Source: Bacteroidota bacterium (lineage in GTDB: Bacteria; Bacteroidota; Bacteroidia; AKYH767-A; OLB10). From it: 64,000 nt of DNA. The notes beneath the pieces were generated by a model. The model saw only the letters and a list, made by a program, of their open reading frames with translations, made no database searches and was not told the DNA's origin. This document shows positions 18,230-28,464 of this stretch, piece by piece. The position numbers and the translations under genes were made by a program. Each line of letters begins with the position of its first letter. Position 1 is the first letter of the stretch. The stretch lies in contig JADKDR010000006.1 of assembly GCA_016714535.1 (NCBI GenBank), positions 397,695 through 461,694 on the forward strand. The letters are read 5' to 3'.

Positions 18230-21200
18230 TTGCAGCTATACAGTCACATACTAAAACACAGAAGCCTTATACAAACTATATGGTCGCTTATGCTATTTAT
18301 GTTGTGCTTGCCCCATTATATGCACGCACAACAAGGTTCCAACTACAGAGAACAAACTGTTTTCTTTAAAAAAGATACCATGGTGCTTGACACTGTAAGC
18401 ATTATACCCGGAAGCATCCGTTTTTATAATTGCACCAATGCATTAATTGACAGCAATGCATACCGGATTGATTTTGCTAAAGCAAAATTGATTCTTATAA
18501 ACCGAAATACCATTACCAACAACTATAGCTGCGATAGTGCAAAAATTTCGTATCGGGTGTTTCCACTGCTGTTTACACAATCATTTTATAACCGGAAATT
18601 ACTCCCCAAAAATCCGGATAGCTTACGGATATTTGATAACTATGAGTATATACCTTCCACCTTCAGCGATGATTTTTTCACTTCAGGCGGCATCAGCAAA
18701 TCGGGGAGTATATCGCGAGGCATCAGTTTTGGAAATAATCAGGATGTGGTGGTAAACTCAAGCTTGAGTCTTCAACTTGCCGGCAAGTTGAACAAGCAAT
18801 GGGAAGTAGCCGCTGCTATTACCGATAATAACATCCCCATACAACCTGAAGGCAACACACAGCAATTGCAGGACTTTGACCGTGTATATATCCAATTGAA
18901 AAATAACAATACCCGTATACTTGCTGGAGATTTTGATTTGCTGCGGCCATCAGCTTATTTCTTAAGTTATTTAAAACGAGCACAAGGCATTCAAATCGAA
19001 AATCAAAATAACATAGCGGCAGATGATACCATTAAAAACCGGGTGGCAGCTTCGGCATCCATATCAAGAGGAAAGTATGCACGCATTGTTGTTAAGCCTA
19101 TCGAAGGAAATCAGGGGCCCTACCGGATGACCGGAGCGCAAAACGAATTATCCATCATCATACTTGCCGGAACAGAGCGTGTATATATAGACGGGCAACT
19201 GCAAACCCGCGGTGCACAAAGCGATTATATTATTGATTACAATACTGCCGAAATTACATTTACGCCTCGCAGGCTTATCAATACCTTTATGCGCATTGTG
19301 GTAGAGTTTCAATATTCGGACAAAAACTACGTACGAACAATGCTTGCCGTAAATGATGAATGGCGATATAAAAAGTGGAAACTGAATTTCAATTTTTATA
19401 ATGAGCAGGATAGCAAAAACCAACCACTGCTGCAGGAGTTGGATGATAGTTCAAAAATAATTCTTGCCAATGCCGGCAACAATCCTTTGCTGGCAGTAAT
19501 TCCAACCATTGATAGTGTAGGTTATAATACAAACGAGGTGCTGTATGCTAAAATTGATACCATTGTAAATGGTATTCAATATTCCGATGTGCTGTTATAT
19601 GCCATCAGCAGCGATAGTGCTTTGTACCGTGCGGTATTTTCGTTTGTTGGCGAGGGCAATGGAAACTACATTCAACTATTAAGTGCTGCCAATGGAAAAG
19701 TCTTTAAATGGGTAGCACCGTTAAATGGCCTACGCCAGGGCAGTTACGAACCTGTTTCGCAATTAATAGCACCAAAAAGAGGGCGACAACTTACCGCAGG
19801 TGCATCGTATGATATGCGTAACCAAGGCTATATACGTTGGGAAGGAAGCATGACCAATACCGATGCTAATTTATTTTCAAGTATCGACAATCAGGCAAAT
19901 ACCGGATATGGCAGCATGCTTAGTACGCTGCAACAATTTAAGCTGGATAGCGGTGCAAACCCGCTAACGATGGTATTGCGGGCCGATTGGGAATTTATCA
20001 CCCAACGATTTCGGGCAGTAGAAGTATACAGGCCTCAGGAGTTTGCCAATGACTGGAACATTGCTGCTGACAGTCGCAAAACCGATGAACATATCGTATC
20101 GGGATTAGTTGGAATAAAAAAATCCAATTCAAAATTTTTGAATTATACCTATAAAACATTTTTGCGCGATAGCCTATACACCGGTGCGCAACATGGTATT
20201 AGTGCTGCTTACTCCATTCATCATTTTACGCTTACTACCAACACCAATTTATTAAACACCACTGCCACCGATTTTAATTCGGAATTTACGCGAAGCTATA
20301 ATCAACTTACTAAGCAAATAAAGAAAATTGAAACAGGTTTACTTTTTAATTATGAAAAAAATGCCATCGCAAACCGCCAGTTAGATAGCATGTTGCAAGT
20401 GCCGGGGCGCAATTACATTGACCGTGGTGTATTTATTAAAACCATAGGAGATAATAATGCTATTAATTTTAATGCAAAATATAATTATCGAACCGATGAT
20501 GAAGTAATTAAAAATAAATTGCAGCCATATGCTACCGCACATAATGGCGAAGCTGCCTTTGCATACAGGAAAAAGAAATACAGGATTGGCATACAGTCAG
20601 GTGTCAGAATTTTTGAATTGCTGCAGGATACTACACCGGCAAGAAAAGAACAAAGCATTGTTAACCGCATAGATGGAAGCGTTATTGCCCTAAAAGGTTT
20701 TATCACCTTAAATGCTACCTATCAAAATGGTACCGGCAGGGAAATGCGCAAAGAATATGTTTTTCTGGAAGTGGCTCCCGGCCTTGGCGTTTATACCTGG
20801 AATGATTATAACAGCAATGGCGTTAAAGAGCTTAACGAATTTGAAATTTCGCAATTTGTTGACAAAGCAAATTATGTAAAAGTATTGCTGCCCACCAATA
20901 ATTACATCCGCGCTTTTTCTAATGCAGCTACGGCTGTTATCAGTTTAATGCCATCGAATTTATTTCAATCATCGCGACAAAATATTTTTCAAAAATTTCA
21001 AAATCAATTTGCCTGGAAAGCGGATAATAAAACTACTGATTCGGATTGGCGTAAGAGTTATAATCCACTTGCCGAAAATGTGCGCGATAGCAACCTGATA
21101 GCTGCCAACACTTCGTTGCGTAATACGTTGAGCTTTAATCGCTCTTCCGCTGTGTGGGATGTAGAGTATGTATATGTTGATTCGCGAACTAAATCTATAC

Positions 21201-21748
21201 TCGCAAACGGATATGAATTCAGAACTCGTAATGGCAATACGGTTACAAGTAGGCTTACTATTGCACGCACATGGACTTTACTTATCAGAGGCGAACATGA
21301 AAAAAGTAATAACGAGTCGGAGTTTTTTAAATCGCGCAACTATTCTCTTTATACCCAACGTATATTCCCTACGTTAACATATCAGCCAACACCAGCAGTT
21401 AGTATTGCTGCAAGCTACAATTATGCTCAAAAAAATAATCGAACCGAAAACAAAGAAAGCGCCATGAACAGCGATGCAGGCATTCAGCTAAGGCTTTCGG
21501 GGTGGCGCAAAATAAACCTCACCCTTTTTTATAATTACATCAATATTAAATACCGTGGCGACCCAAACAGTCCGGTAGCGTATGAAATGCTCGAAGCCCT
21601 GCAGCCGGGCAATAACAGCCGCTGGGGATTGAACCTGTTACAAAACGTTTCGAAAACATTACAAATTGGAATTAATTACGAAGGGCGCAAATCAGAAACT
21701 TCAAATGCCGTGCATGTTGCAAATATGCAGGCACGCGCCTTTTTCTAG
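18230..21748 (+). CDS. Very large predicted outer-membrane protein, function unknown
   Basis: 1,172 residues, from TTG at 18230; an ATG at 18290 is an alternative start but leaves only a short signal. A hydrophobic export signal (QTIWSLMLFMLCLPHYMHAQ) ends near residue 34. The rest is rich in alternating polar/hydrophobic stretches and aromatic residues, as in long beta-barrels, and the protein ends in Phe-Phe (ARAFF), typical of outer-membrane barrels. A segment GSISRGISFGNNQDVVVNSS precedes the repeated barrel-like part. I do not recognise a characterised family; similarity to the SprA/large-barrel type is only an impression. Confidence 0.65.
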   Translation: MQLYSHILKHRSLIQTIWSLMLFMLCLPHYMHAQQGSNYREQTVFFKKDTMVLDTVSIIPGSIRFYNCTNALIDSNAYRIDFAKAKLILINRNTITNNYSCDSAKISYRVFPLLFTQSFYNRKLLPKNPDSLRIFDNYEYIPSTFSDDFFTSGGISKSGSISRGISFGNNQDVVVNSSLSLQLAGKLNKQWEVAAAITDNNIPIQPEGNTQQLQDFDRVYIQLKNNNTRILAGDFDLLRPSAYFLSYLKRAQGIQIENQNNIAADDTIKNRVAASASISRGKYARIVVKPIEGNQGPYRMTGAQNELSIIILAGTERVYIDGQLQTRGAQSDYIIDYNTAEITFTPRRLINTFMRIVVEFQYSDKNYVRTMLAVNDEWRYKKWKLNFNFYNEQDSKNQPLLQELDDSSKIILANAGNNPLLAVIPTIDSVGYNTNEVLYAKIDTIVNGIQYSDVLLYAISSDSALYRAVFSFVGEGNGNYIQLLSAANGKVFKWVAPLNGLRQGSYEPVSQLIAPKRGRQLTAGASYDMRNQGYIRWEGSMTNTDANLFSSIDNQANTGYGSMLSTLQQFKLDSGANPLTMVLRADWEFITQRFRAVEVYRPQEFANDWNIAADSRKTDEHIVSGLVGIKKSNSKFLNYTYKTFLRDSLYTGAQHGISAAYSIHHFTLTTNTNLLNTTATDFNSEFTRSYNQLTKQIKKIETGLLFNYEKNAIANRQLDSMLQVPGRNYIDRGVFIKTIGDNNAINFNAKYNYRTDDEVIKNKLQPYATAHNGEAAFAYRKKKYRIGIQSGVRIFELLQDTTPARKEQSIVNRIDGSVIALKGFITLNATYQNGTGREMRKEYVFLEVAPGLGVYTWNDYNSNGVKELNEFEISQFVDKANYVKVLLPTNNYIRAFSNAATAVISLMPSNLFQSSRQNIFQKFQNQFAWKADNKTTDSDWRKSYNPLAENVRDSNLIAANTSLRNTLSFNRSSAVWDVEYVYVDSRTKSILANGYEFRTRNGNTVTSRLTIARTWTLLIRGEHEKSNNESEFFKSRNYSLYTQRIFPTLTYQPTPAVSIAASYNYAQKNNRTENKESAMNSDAGIQLRLSGWRKINLTLFYNYINIKYRGDPNSPVAYEMLEALQPGNNSRWGLNLLQNVSKTLQIGINYEGRKSETSNAVHVANMQARAFF

Positions 21749-21753
21749 AACAT

Positions 21754-22191
21754 TTACTTGCCGCTTATTTTGCTTACCCGAATGGCATGACGCCCACCTT
21801 CGAACGAAGTGTGCATAAAAGCAGAAACCATTTCGAAAGCAAGTGGCTCATCAATAAAACGGGCGGGCAGGCAAATGATGTTGGCATCATTATGCTGCCG
21901 TGCAAGCCTTGCGGTATCCATATTCCAACAGATAGCGGCACGTACTTTGGCATGCTTGTTAGCAGTAATTGCTACACCATTTGCGCTCCCACATATCAGA
22001 ATACCGTATTCACAAAAATGATCATTTACCAAACCGGCTACTTCGTGCGCAAAGTCAGGATAGTCTACCGAATCGGGACCAAATGTGCCAATATCTTCAA
22101 TAAGCAACGAAGGCATTGACTCACTTAAGTGTTGCTTAAGTTTTTCTTTTAGCGCGTATCCTGCATGATCGCAACCTATGGCAATGGTCAT
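21754..22191 (-). CDS. rpiB: Ribose-5-phosphate isomerase B
   Basis: 145 residues. It interconverts ribose 5-phosphate and ribulose 5-phosphate in the pentose phosphate pathway. The substrate-binding GCDHAG (6-11), catalytic Cys67 in LICGSANGVAITANK and the ARQHNDANIICLPAR segment (His100, Asn101) fit the RpiB/LacAB family. It converges with the large outer-membrane protein gene, whose stop is only five bases away. The ~250 bases upstream hold no gene I can support. Confidence 0.93.
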   Translation of the reverse strand: MTIAIGCDHAGYALKEKLKQHLSESMPSLLIEDIGTFGPDSVDYPDFAHEVAGLVNDHFCEYGILICGSANGVAITANKHAKVRAAICWNMDTARLARQHNDANIICLPARFIDEPLAFEMVSAFMHTSFEGGRHAIRVSKISGK

Positions 22192-22439
22192 ATCTATAAG
22201 TTATTATGGAATTTAACGAAGAGCATATTTAAGATTTTTCTAGTTGTTTTCTTAAGGCGAATATTTCGATTACCTTCGTTATGTTTTTAGTCAATAGTAC
22301 TCGCTATGACTTGCAAAACATGCCTTGCTAATCAAAATATTCGTTCTTAATAAATTCAAAATATAAATCTTATACAGGCTCTAAAGATAAAAACAAATCC
22401 CCAAAGAGCAAGAAGTACTAATGAGGAAATCGCTATTCA

Positions 22440-23222
22440 TTACTCACCTTTGAATACTGCTTTGCGTTTTTCCAAAAATGCACCAACCCCTTCTTTCATA
22501 TCTGCGGTGCCAAAGCATTTTCCAAACTCATCTATTTCAAGTGTGTATCCATTGGCCGGATTATCAGTAGCTGCATTGGCACAAGTGATGCATGCACCAA
22601 CAGCCAACGGAGCCTGTGCAATTATTTTATTGGCTATTTCTATACACTTATTTAATAATTCGGCTGGTGTGGTTACATGATTTACCAAACCAAGAGCCAA
22701 TGCCTCCTGAGCACCAATCATATCGGCAGTACACAGCAATTCGATTGCCTTTCCCTTGCCAACCAATTTGGTAAGACGTTGCGTGCCACCATAGCCGGGT
22801 ATTAACCCAAGTTTTACTTCGGGTTGTCCAAATTTAGCAGTATCACTTGCCACACGCATGTGGCAAGCCATAGCAAGCTCGCAACCACCACCGAGAGCAA
22901 ATCCATTAACGGCAGCAATAACGGGCTTGGTCATGTTTTCGATTTTATCGAAAACTTTTTCTTGACCTGCACGCGCCAGGGCTGCACCTTCGCTTACATT
23001 TAGCGTGTTAAACTGCGAAATATCGGCACCGGCCACAAAGGCTTTTTCTCCTGCTCCGGTAATAATTATTACTCGCGTTTCGGTATCTGTATACGCTGCA
23101 TCCAGAGCCGCACCCAATTCATCAATGGTGGCGGCATTTAGTGCATTTAATTTATCAGGCCTGTTCACGGTGATGGTGGTTACTTTGTTATTGGCAGTAA
23201 CCAAAATGTTCTGAAAACTCAT
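22440..23222 (-). CDS. Enoyl-CoA hydratase (crotonase family)
   Basis: 260 residues, full length. It hydrates trans-2-enoyl-CoA in fatty-acid or amino-acid breakdown. The oxyanion-hole and catalytic region is complete: AFVAGADI, then GGGCELAM with Glu115, and FGQPEVKLGLIPGYGGTQRL with Glu135, the two catalytic glutamates of true hydratases. It starts 21 bases after the B12-binding mutase subunit gene, so the two probably form one transcript on the minus strand. Confidence 0.92.
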   Translation of the reverse strand: MSFQNILVTANNKVTTITVNRPDKLNALNAATIDELGAALDAAYTDTETRVIIITGAGEKAFVAGADISQFNTLNVSEGAALARAGQEKVFDKIENMTKPVIAAVNGFALGGGCELAMACHMRVASDTAKFGQPEVKLGLIPGYGGTQRLTKLVGKGKAIELLCTADMIGAQEALALGLVNHVTTPAELLNKCIEIANKIIAQAPLAVGACITCANAATDNPANGYTLEIDEFGKCFGTADMKEGVGAFLEKRKAVFKGE

Positions 23223-23243
23223 TTGTTTAAAAAATATTAGGAA

Positions 23244-23651
23244 TTAAAAATTTCGATTCGTGCTAACCCAATCGGTTATGTAGTTAATAATTTCTTTGGT
23301 ATCGGTGCCGGGTTGGAATAAAGTACCCACACCTAATTTGTGCAGCTCAACTGCATCGGCAGCGGGAATAATGCCTCCACCGGTTACGAGTACATCGTTA
23401 AGCCCCTTCTCTTTAAGCAGGTTCATAATTTTAGGAAACACCGTCATGTGTGCTCCACTTAATATGCTAATTCCAATTACATCGGCATCTTCCTGCAAGG
23501 CAGCATTTACCACCATTTCGGGAGTTTGGCGTAATCCGGTGTATATTACTTCCATACCTGCATCCCGCAAGAAGGAGGCTATTACCTTGGCTCCACGGTC
23601 GTGTCCATCTAATCCTACCTTGGCAACTAATACACGTATGGGACGTTTCAT
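23244..23651 (-). CDS. Cobalamin-binding subunit of a methylmalonyl-CoA-type mutase
   Basis: 135 residues, equal to the stand-alone B12-binding domain. DGHDRG (15-20) supplies the lower-axial His17; ADVIGISILSGAH and VTGGGIIPAADA are the other cofactor contacts. The catalytic large subunit is not in the window. With the downstream hydratase it suggests branched-chain or odd-chain acyl-CoA metabolism. Whether its partner is a methylmalonyl-CoA or an isobutyryl-CoA-like mutase cannot be told from this domain. Confidence 0.88.
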   Translation of the reverse strand: MKRPIRVLVAKVGLDGHDRGAKVIASFLRDAGMEVIYTGLRQTPEMVVNAALQEDADVIGISILSGAHMTVFPKIMNLLKEKGLNDVLVTGGGIIPAADAVELHKLGVGTLFQPGTDTKEIINYITDWVSTNRNF

Positions 23652-23700
23652 GTAAGAAAAATACTTGTTTTTTTTGTGGGGAAATTTATCACGAACAATT

Positions 23701-24989
23701 TTACAAACTCCAGTAGGTAAGTGATTTTATTTTGTTGCGAAGTACGCCTTTTAAATCAACAATGATGCAACCGGGCGAAGAGAGTTTTTGAAAATAGCTT
23801 TCGTCCAATGCCTTGTACTCCTGATGTGCAACGGCTAATATAATTGCATCGTAAGGGCCGGTAGGATTGGTTACTAACTGATAACCATATTCATGGTCGA
23901 GATCATCGCTACTAGCTTTGGGGTCTATTACATCTACCTTTACTCCGTAGGATTTAAATTCATTTACCACATCAGCTACTTTGCTGTTGCGTATATCTTC
24001 TACATCTTCCTTAAAGGTGGCACCCATAATGAGGACGGTAGCCTTGCTTCCCTCCTTACCGGCAGCAATCATTTTCTTTACGGTTTGCTTGGCAATATAA
24101 AAGCCCATGCTATCATTAACAGCCCTGCCCGAATTAATTACTTGCGCATGATAGCCTAACTCGGCTGCTTTGTAGGTAAGGTAATAAGGATCGACACCTA
24201 TACAATGCCCTCCAACCAAACCCGGTTGAAATTTTAAGAAATTCCATTTGGTGCCAGCAGCATCAAGCACATCGTAGGTATTAATTCCAATTTTATTGAA
24301 AATAATGCTCAACTCATTCATGAGCGAAATATTTACATCGCGTTGTGTGTTCTCTATAATCTTGGCAGCCTCTGCTACTTTTATACTTGGAGCACGATGC
24401 ACACCTGCACGCACTACTATTTCATAAACTTTTGCAATTACTTCGAGCGACTCATCATCACAACCTGATACTACTTTAGTAATATTTGGTAAGGTGTGCA
24501 CCTTATCTCCCGGATTAATGCGCTCAGGGGAATAACCCACTTTAAAATCTGTGTGAAATTTTAATCCCGAAACTTCTTCGATTACCGGAATACAATCTTC
24601 TTCAGTACAACCAGGATAGGTGGTTGATTCATATACAACATAATCACCCTTTTAATACACTTACCTATGGTTGCCGAAGCGCTAAGCAATGGTTTCAAAT
24701 CAGGAAGCTTGTGATCATCGATGGGCGTGGGTACTGCAACGATAAAAAATTTTGCCTCGCGCAAAATGTTTAAGTCACTTGTAAAGGCTATGTCGCAATT
24801 ATCAAATGCGCTGCTTTCTAACTCGCCACTGGGATCCTGCTTGTTTTGCATCATGGCTATACGGCCATCGTGAATATCAAATCCGATAACGGATACCTTT
24901 TGTGCAAATTCGAGTGCAATAGGTAATCCTACATATCCTAGTCCAATCACGCCAATCTTCGCTTTCTTATCTAGTATGTCCTGATACAT
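23701..24989 (-). CDS. UDP-sugar (N-acetylhexosamine type) dehydrogenase, split by one frameshift
   Basis: Rebuilt length is 429 residues. The first part (ATG at 24989, MYQDILDKKAKIGVIGLGYV) carries the NAD-binding GLGYVGLP motif. After ATIGKCIK the frame breaks at an A-run (+ strand T-run 24650-24653, one base short). Inserting one base restores GDYVVYESTTYPGCTEEDCI and joins the C-terminal part, with the KVGYSPERINPGDK motif and GLVGGHCIGVDPYYLTYKA, which contains the catalytic Cys. It resembles WbpO/TviB-type enzymes making uronic acids for surface polysaccharide. The single homopolymer indel may be an assembly error. Confidence 0.82.
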
Positions 24990-25144
24990 CTTGTTAATTT
25001 GTAAAAATAGATGTGCAAAAAACGCGTTTTTTTTGGTTAGGCAAGCATTTATATTGTCAATTGAGAATATAAAAATAAGCATGGGCAAAGGTGTCTTTAA
25101 CTTTACCACTCCTTTAGCCTTTGAATTAGATGATGCCCACGTAA

Positions 25145-27829
25145 TTAATGTATCTTTTGGAGCGGGTAACGCTGCAAAATTCCATCTGAATGCAGCTCAA
25201 CCATATACATGCCCGGCTCAAGTTTAGCAATGTCCACAAACAATTCGCCTATACCGGAATCAAAAAATCGGTTCATTACCAATCTGCCAAAAACATCATA
25301 GATACTTAACACAGCCCCATTTGTGCTAGAAGTACGGGTAACTATAATTGAATGCGTGGCAGGATTTGGTTTAATAATGACATTGGCGTTGGTGCTAATA
25401 CTGGAGAATGAGGCAAACTGCAGTTGAAATACCTGCGACTGATTGGTACAACCTGAACCATCAGTTACAATAACATAATAATATCCGGCAGTGCAATTTG
25501 TTATTAATTGTGTATTGCCAATGGGTGCAAAATTTGAATTAGCAGGGCTGTAATACCATTGATAACTAACTGCCTGCGAAACCCCGATAGCACTTAAGGT
25601 ATTACTTACAGGGCTTACCTGCGGCTCATCGGGGCTTACGGTAAGTGTAACAGTGTTTGAAAACGCATTCATCTTGCCAAAATAACTTGTAAGGCAACGA
25701 TAGCTACCCGGAAGTTTTGCATAGTACGTTGGCTTATTAGCAAAAGGTATATTGATACCGTTAAGCTGCCATTGATATGTAACGCATGTTAATGGATTGC
25801 TTGCAGCTAGTAAGGCAGAATCGCTAGTACATATGGAGGTGTTTGTAATGGTGACTACTGAAGGTATGGTTTGTGGTACCCGCGCCCAAATAGCGAAACT
25901 GCGTGGTGGCAATTCCATATAAATTTGATTATTGCCATTTACCAATGCGTAAGGGAAGGCGCTATTGCCAAGAATGCAATGCAACGTATCGCCCTGCTGC
26001 GAGTGGAATGGTGCCCCGGTGTTAATGGTGTGATCTACTTTAAGTGTGGAGTAGCCAAAGTTGATAGCCACAATTACATCACGATTTGTGAGGCAGGAGG
26101 AATTTCCACCTCCACTAAGTTGATATATCAAACTTTTATCAGCACTTCCACTTATATAATTAGCCGGATAAGGAGTAGACTTGCGATTAAGGTATTCTCT
26201 AAAAGCAGTATTGAATACAAATTTTTTATGCAGATCCATTAAGTTGTTAATGGTAGCTGTATACGTTGTGGTTTTGTAGTAGTCGGGATAATAAACACAA
26301 GGTACACCAAGCGCATTGTTTGTTAAGACATATACATAAGCAAGCAATTGATTGAAATCGGCCGATTGGCTGCTATCGCGAAAGTCATGATTGTTTACAA
26401 AAGTAGCAGTATTGAAACCGCTACCTGCAGCGCCATCTACTATTCCTGAAGTAAATACATCGCGCACGTCAAAACCGCCATTGTCGCAAGCTTCGCGCAA
26501 GGCAGCCTGCAAAGCAAAATCAAACACTTTTGGACTTATGGCATTTAGCGTGGCCTGATTCATTGTGGATTTTACCGCATCTACCCACCCTTTTAATAAA
26601 GCAGGATTATACTCATATGACTCGCCAACAAAAATTCCCGGATTAATATTATTGGCATGCAAAAAATTTAATAACTGACCAATAAACTCAGGAGCAAAAT
26701 TTTTAACCGCATCGGCACGCACTCCTTTAATGCCGATGGTATCAAACATCCACTTAGTATATTCATTTAATGTATCGCGTGTACCAGCATCAAACTGGTC
26801 AAGGTCATAAAAGAAAAGCATTTTATCCCAATCGCCATTAAGGTTTGTTGGATTGCCATTAGGTTTAAAGTTTTGCCACGACATTTGACCGCGGCCACTT
26901 TGCACAAAACTAAAATCGGTAGCTGTTTGATAAATGACACTATCCTTTAGTTCCTGCGCATTAGTCGAGTAGTACAGGCTATGGATAACATGATCGGTAT
27001 AATCACCGTTGGTGTTAGTGAGGTATATAGTAATTATATCTCCGGCACTATTAAAATTGCTGGTATCAAGCGTAATGGCAAATTCGTCAATACCACAGCC
27101 ACCGTTATCAATGGTTGCATTTACCCGCTTTCCTAAAGCTACCACATCAAACCCTTGCGCACAAAATATCCCGCCATTGTTTTGCGACTCAGTCATAAAG
27201 GTGCCATTGGCGGGTGCCTTCTGCGTGCTGGCAATGAAGGTATAAGGCTTATTAAAATAATCAGGATGTTGCGAAGCTGAGCGCATACGGAAATAATACG
27301 TTCCTGCTCCGCGGCCTGTATTGCCCCCCACGCTGATACGGCATCTAAACCTATCTGAAGGATAACAGGCATCGCCAGCAATATGCTTGGTAGCATTGTA
27401 TGACTTTATCCAATTGGCTACGGCCGTGTTGTTTTCCCAAAGTCCACCGTTACGGTGATTGTATATGAGGTCGCCAACAAGGTTTAAATTTAGTTGATTG
27501 TAAGTGTTTATCAATGCATCCACTTTGACACGTGTGCCAAAACCGGTTGCAGGTTGCGGAAATCCACCCACACTGAAATAGTCGCGTATATCGTAACCGT
27601 TACTTGCGGGACCCGATCCGGTAATATTCATTGGAGGTGCCCATATGTAATTAAATCCTGCCTGTTGCCACTCGTACCCCTTTATGCGCATCGTATCGCA
27701 CCAATTGGCACCTTGCGATGTTTTGGGATAATCCCAATACCATCCTTGCAGCATAAAATCCTGCGCTTGTACCTGTATGGCAATTATCGATACCAGAAAT
27801 ATCCATTTTGCCTTTTCAAATTTAGTCAT
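25145..27829 (-). CDS. Secreted alpha-amylase (GH13) with T9SS type A sorting domain
   Basis: About 894 residues from ATG 27829, chosen because MTKFEKAKWIFLVSIIAIQV is a clean signal peptide; the frame is open 25 codons further up. The GH13 motifs are present: GDLIYNHRNGG, KGVRADAVKNF (nucleophile Asp), IFVGESYEYN (acid/base Glu) and FVNNHDFRDSS. Ig-like segments and a C-terminal sorting domain (IIKPNPATHSIIVTRTS to MYMVELHSDG) follow. It is expected to degrade starch-like glucans outside the cell. TAGCTTTG at 27865-27872 (minus) is a good -7 element. Confidence 0.9.
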   Translation of the reverse strand: MTKFEKAKWIFLVSIIAIQVQAQDFMLQGWYWDYPKTSQGANWCDTMRIKGYEWQQAGFNYIWAPPMNITGSGPASNGYDIRDYFSVGGFPQPATGFGTRVKVDALINTYNQLNLNLVGDLIYNHRNGGLWENNTAVANWIKSYNATKHIAGDACYPSDRFRCRISVGGNTGRGAGTYYFRMRSASQHPDYFNKPYTFIASTQKAPANGTFMTESQNNGGIFCAQGFDVVALGKRVNATIDNGGCGIDEFAITLDTSNFNSAGDIITIYLTNTNGDYTDHVIHSLYYSTNAQELKDSVIYQTATDFSFVQSGRGQMSWQNFKPNGNPTNLNGDWDKMLFFYDLDQFDAGTRDTLNEYTKWMFDTIGIKGVRADAVKNFAPEFIGQLLNFLHANNINPGIFVGESYEYNPALLKGWVDAVKSTMNQATLNAISPKVFDFALQAALREACDNGGFDVRDVFTSGIVDGAAGSGFNTATFVNNHDFRDSSQSADFNQLLAYVYVLTNNALGVPCVYYPDYYKTTTYTATINNLMDLHKKFVFNTAFREYLNRKSTPYPANYISGSADKSLIYQLSGGGNSSCLTNRDVIVAINFGYSTLKVDHTINTGAPFHSQQGDTLHCILGNSAFPYALVNGNNQIYMELPPRSFAIWARVPQTIPSVVTITNTSICTSDSALLAASNPLTCVTYQWQLNGINIPFANKPTYYAKLPGSYRCLTSYFGKMNAFSNTVTLTVSPDEPQVSPVSNTLSAIGVSQAVSYQWYYSPANSNFAPIGNTQLITNCTAGYYYVIVTDGSGCTNQSQVFQLQFASFSSISTNANVIIKPNPATHSIIVTRTSSTNGAVLSIYDVFGRLVMNRFFDSGIGELFVDIAKLEPGMYMVELHSDGILQRYPLQKIH

Positions 27830-27864
27830 GTAGCTATCTATTTTTTTATATGAATGGAGAAATG

Positions 27865-27872
27865 CAAAGCTA
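27865..27872 (-). promoter_or_regulatory. Putative -7 element for the amylase gene
   Basis: TAGCTTTG on the minus strand, matching TAnnTTTG, 35 bases upstream of the ATG, with a TTG-containing stretch about 18 bases further up. It lies just downstream of the HU terminator, consistent with independent transcription. Confidence 0.5.
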
Positions 27873-27886
27873 GTAAGTCGAGTAAC

Positions 27887-27922
27887 AAAAAAAAATCCCC
27901 TCACATGGAGGGGATTTTTTTT
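27887..27922 (-). terminator. Rho-independent terminator of the HU gene (bidirectional in form)
   Basis: AATCCCCTC / GAGGGGATT stem with A-run on one side and T-run on the other, ~15 bases after the HU stop. It would work in both directions. Confidence 0.9.
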
Positions 27923-27937
27923 GGAGTGCTTAGCAAA

Positions 27938-28213
27938 TTACTTGTTTACAGACTTTGCTAAATCAGCACCTGGCTTAAAGCGAGCAACTTTTCTTGCTTT
28001 GATTGTGATTTCTTTACCAGTTTGTGGGTTGCGGCCTTTGCGGGCTGCACGCTTGCTTACTGAGTAAGTACCGAAACCTACCAAAGTAACTTTGTTACCT
28101 TTTTTTAATGTGCCTGTGATGGCACCTGTCATTGCATCTAATGCACGACCAGCGTCAGCTTTGCTGATTTTCGCTCCTGATGCGATAGCATCAATTAATT
28201 CACCTTTGTTCAT
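27938..28213 (-). CDS. hup: HU-type histone-like DNA-binding protein
   Basis: 91 residues, the standard size. It binds and bends DNA as a dimer. The N-terminus MNKGELIDAIASGAKISKAD and the DNA-contacting arm region GFGTYSVSKRAARKGRNPQT are typical. Single gene: TACTTTCG at 28245-28252 (minus) is a likely -7 element and a strong terminator follows. Codon use looks biased toward highly expressed genes, judged only by eye. Confidence 0.97.
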   Translation of the reverse strand: MNKGELIDAIASGAKISKADAGRALDAMTGAITGTLKKGNKVTLVGFGTYSVSKRAARKGRNPQTGKEITIKARKVARFKPGADLAKSVNK

Positions 28214-28244
28214 TTTTAAAAACTTTTTTAAACGATTAACGGTT

Positions 28245-28252
28245 CGAAAGTA
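28245..28252 (-). promoter_or_regulatory. Putative -7 element for hup
   Basis: TACTTTCG on the minus strand, 31 bases upstream of the HU start, with TTG ~20 bases further up, matching the -33/-7 arrangement of Bacteroidota. Confidence 0.5.
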
Positions 28253-28464
28253 CAGTGTTATTCAATATCTACAACGATATGCCTCAAGATTGTTGATAAA
28301 TATGGTGTTTTGTTAATAAATAGCCTTGTAACGTGCTGTTCATGCAGGTTTCAGGATTTGCAAATCCTTTATTTCGGGATGCTACCTTTTTAATACGGAT
28401 GAATATTTATTATTTTTAAAAAGCCACAACACCTATGTATAAAGGGTTTGTCAATGTACATACG

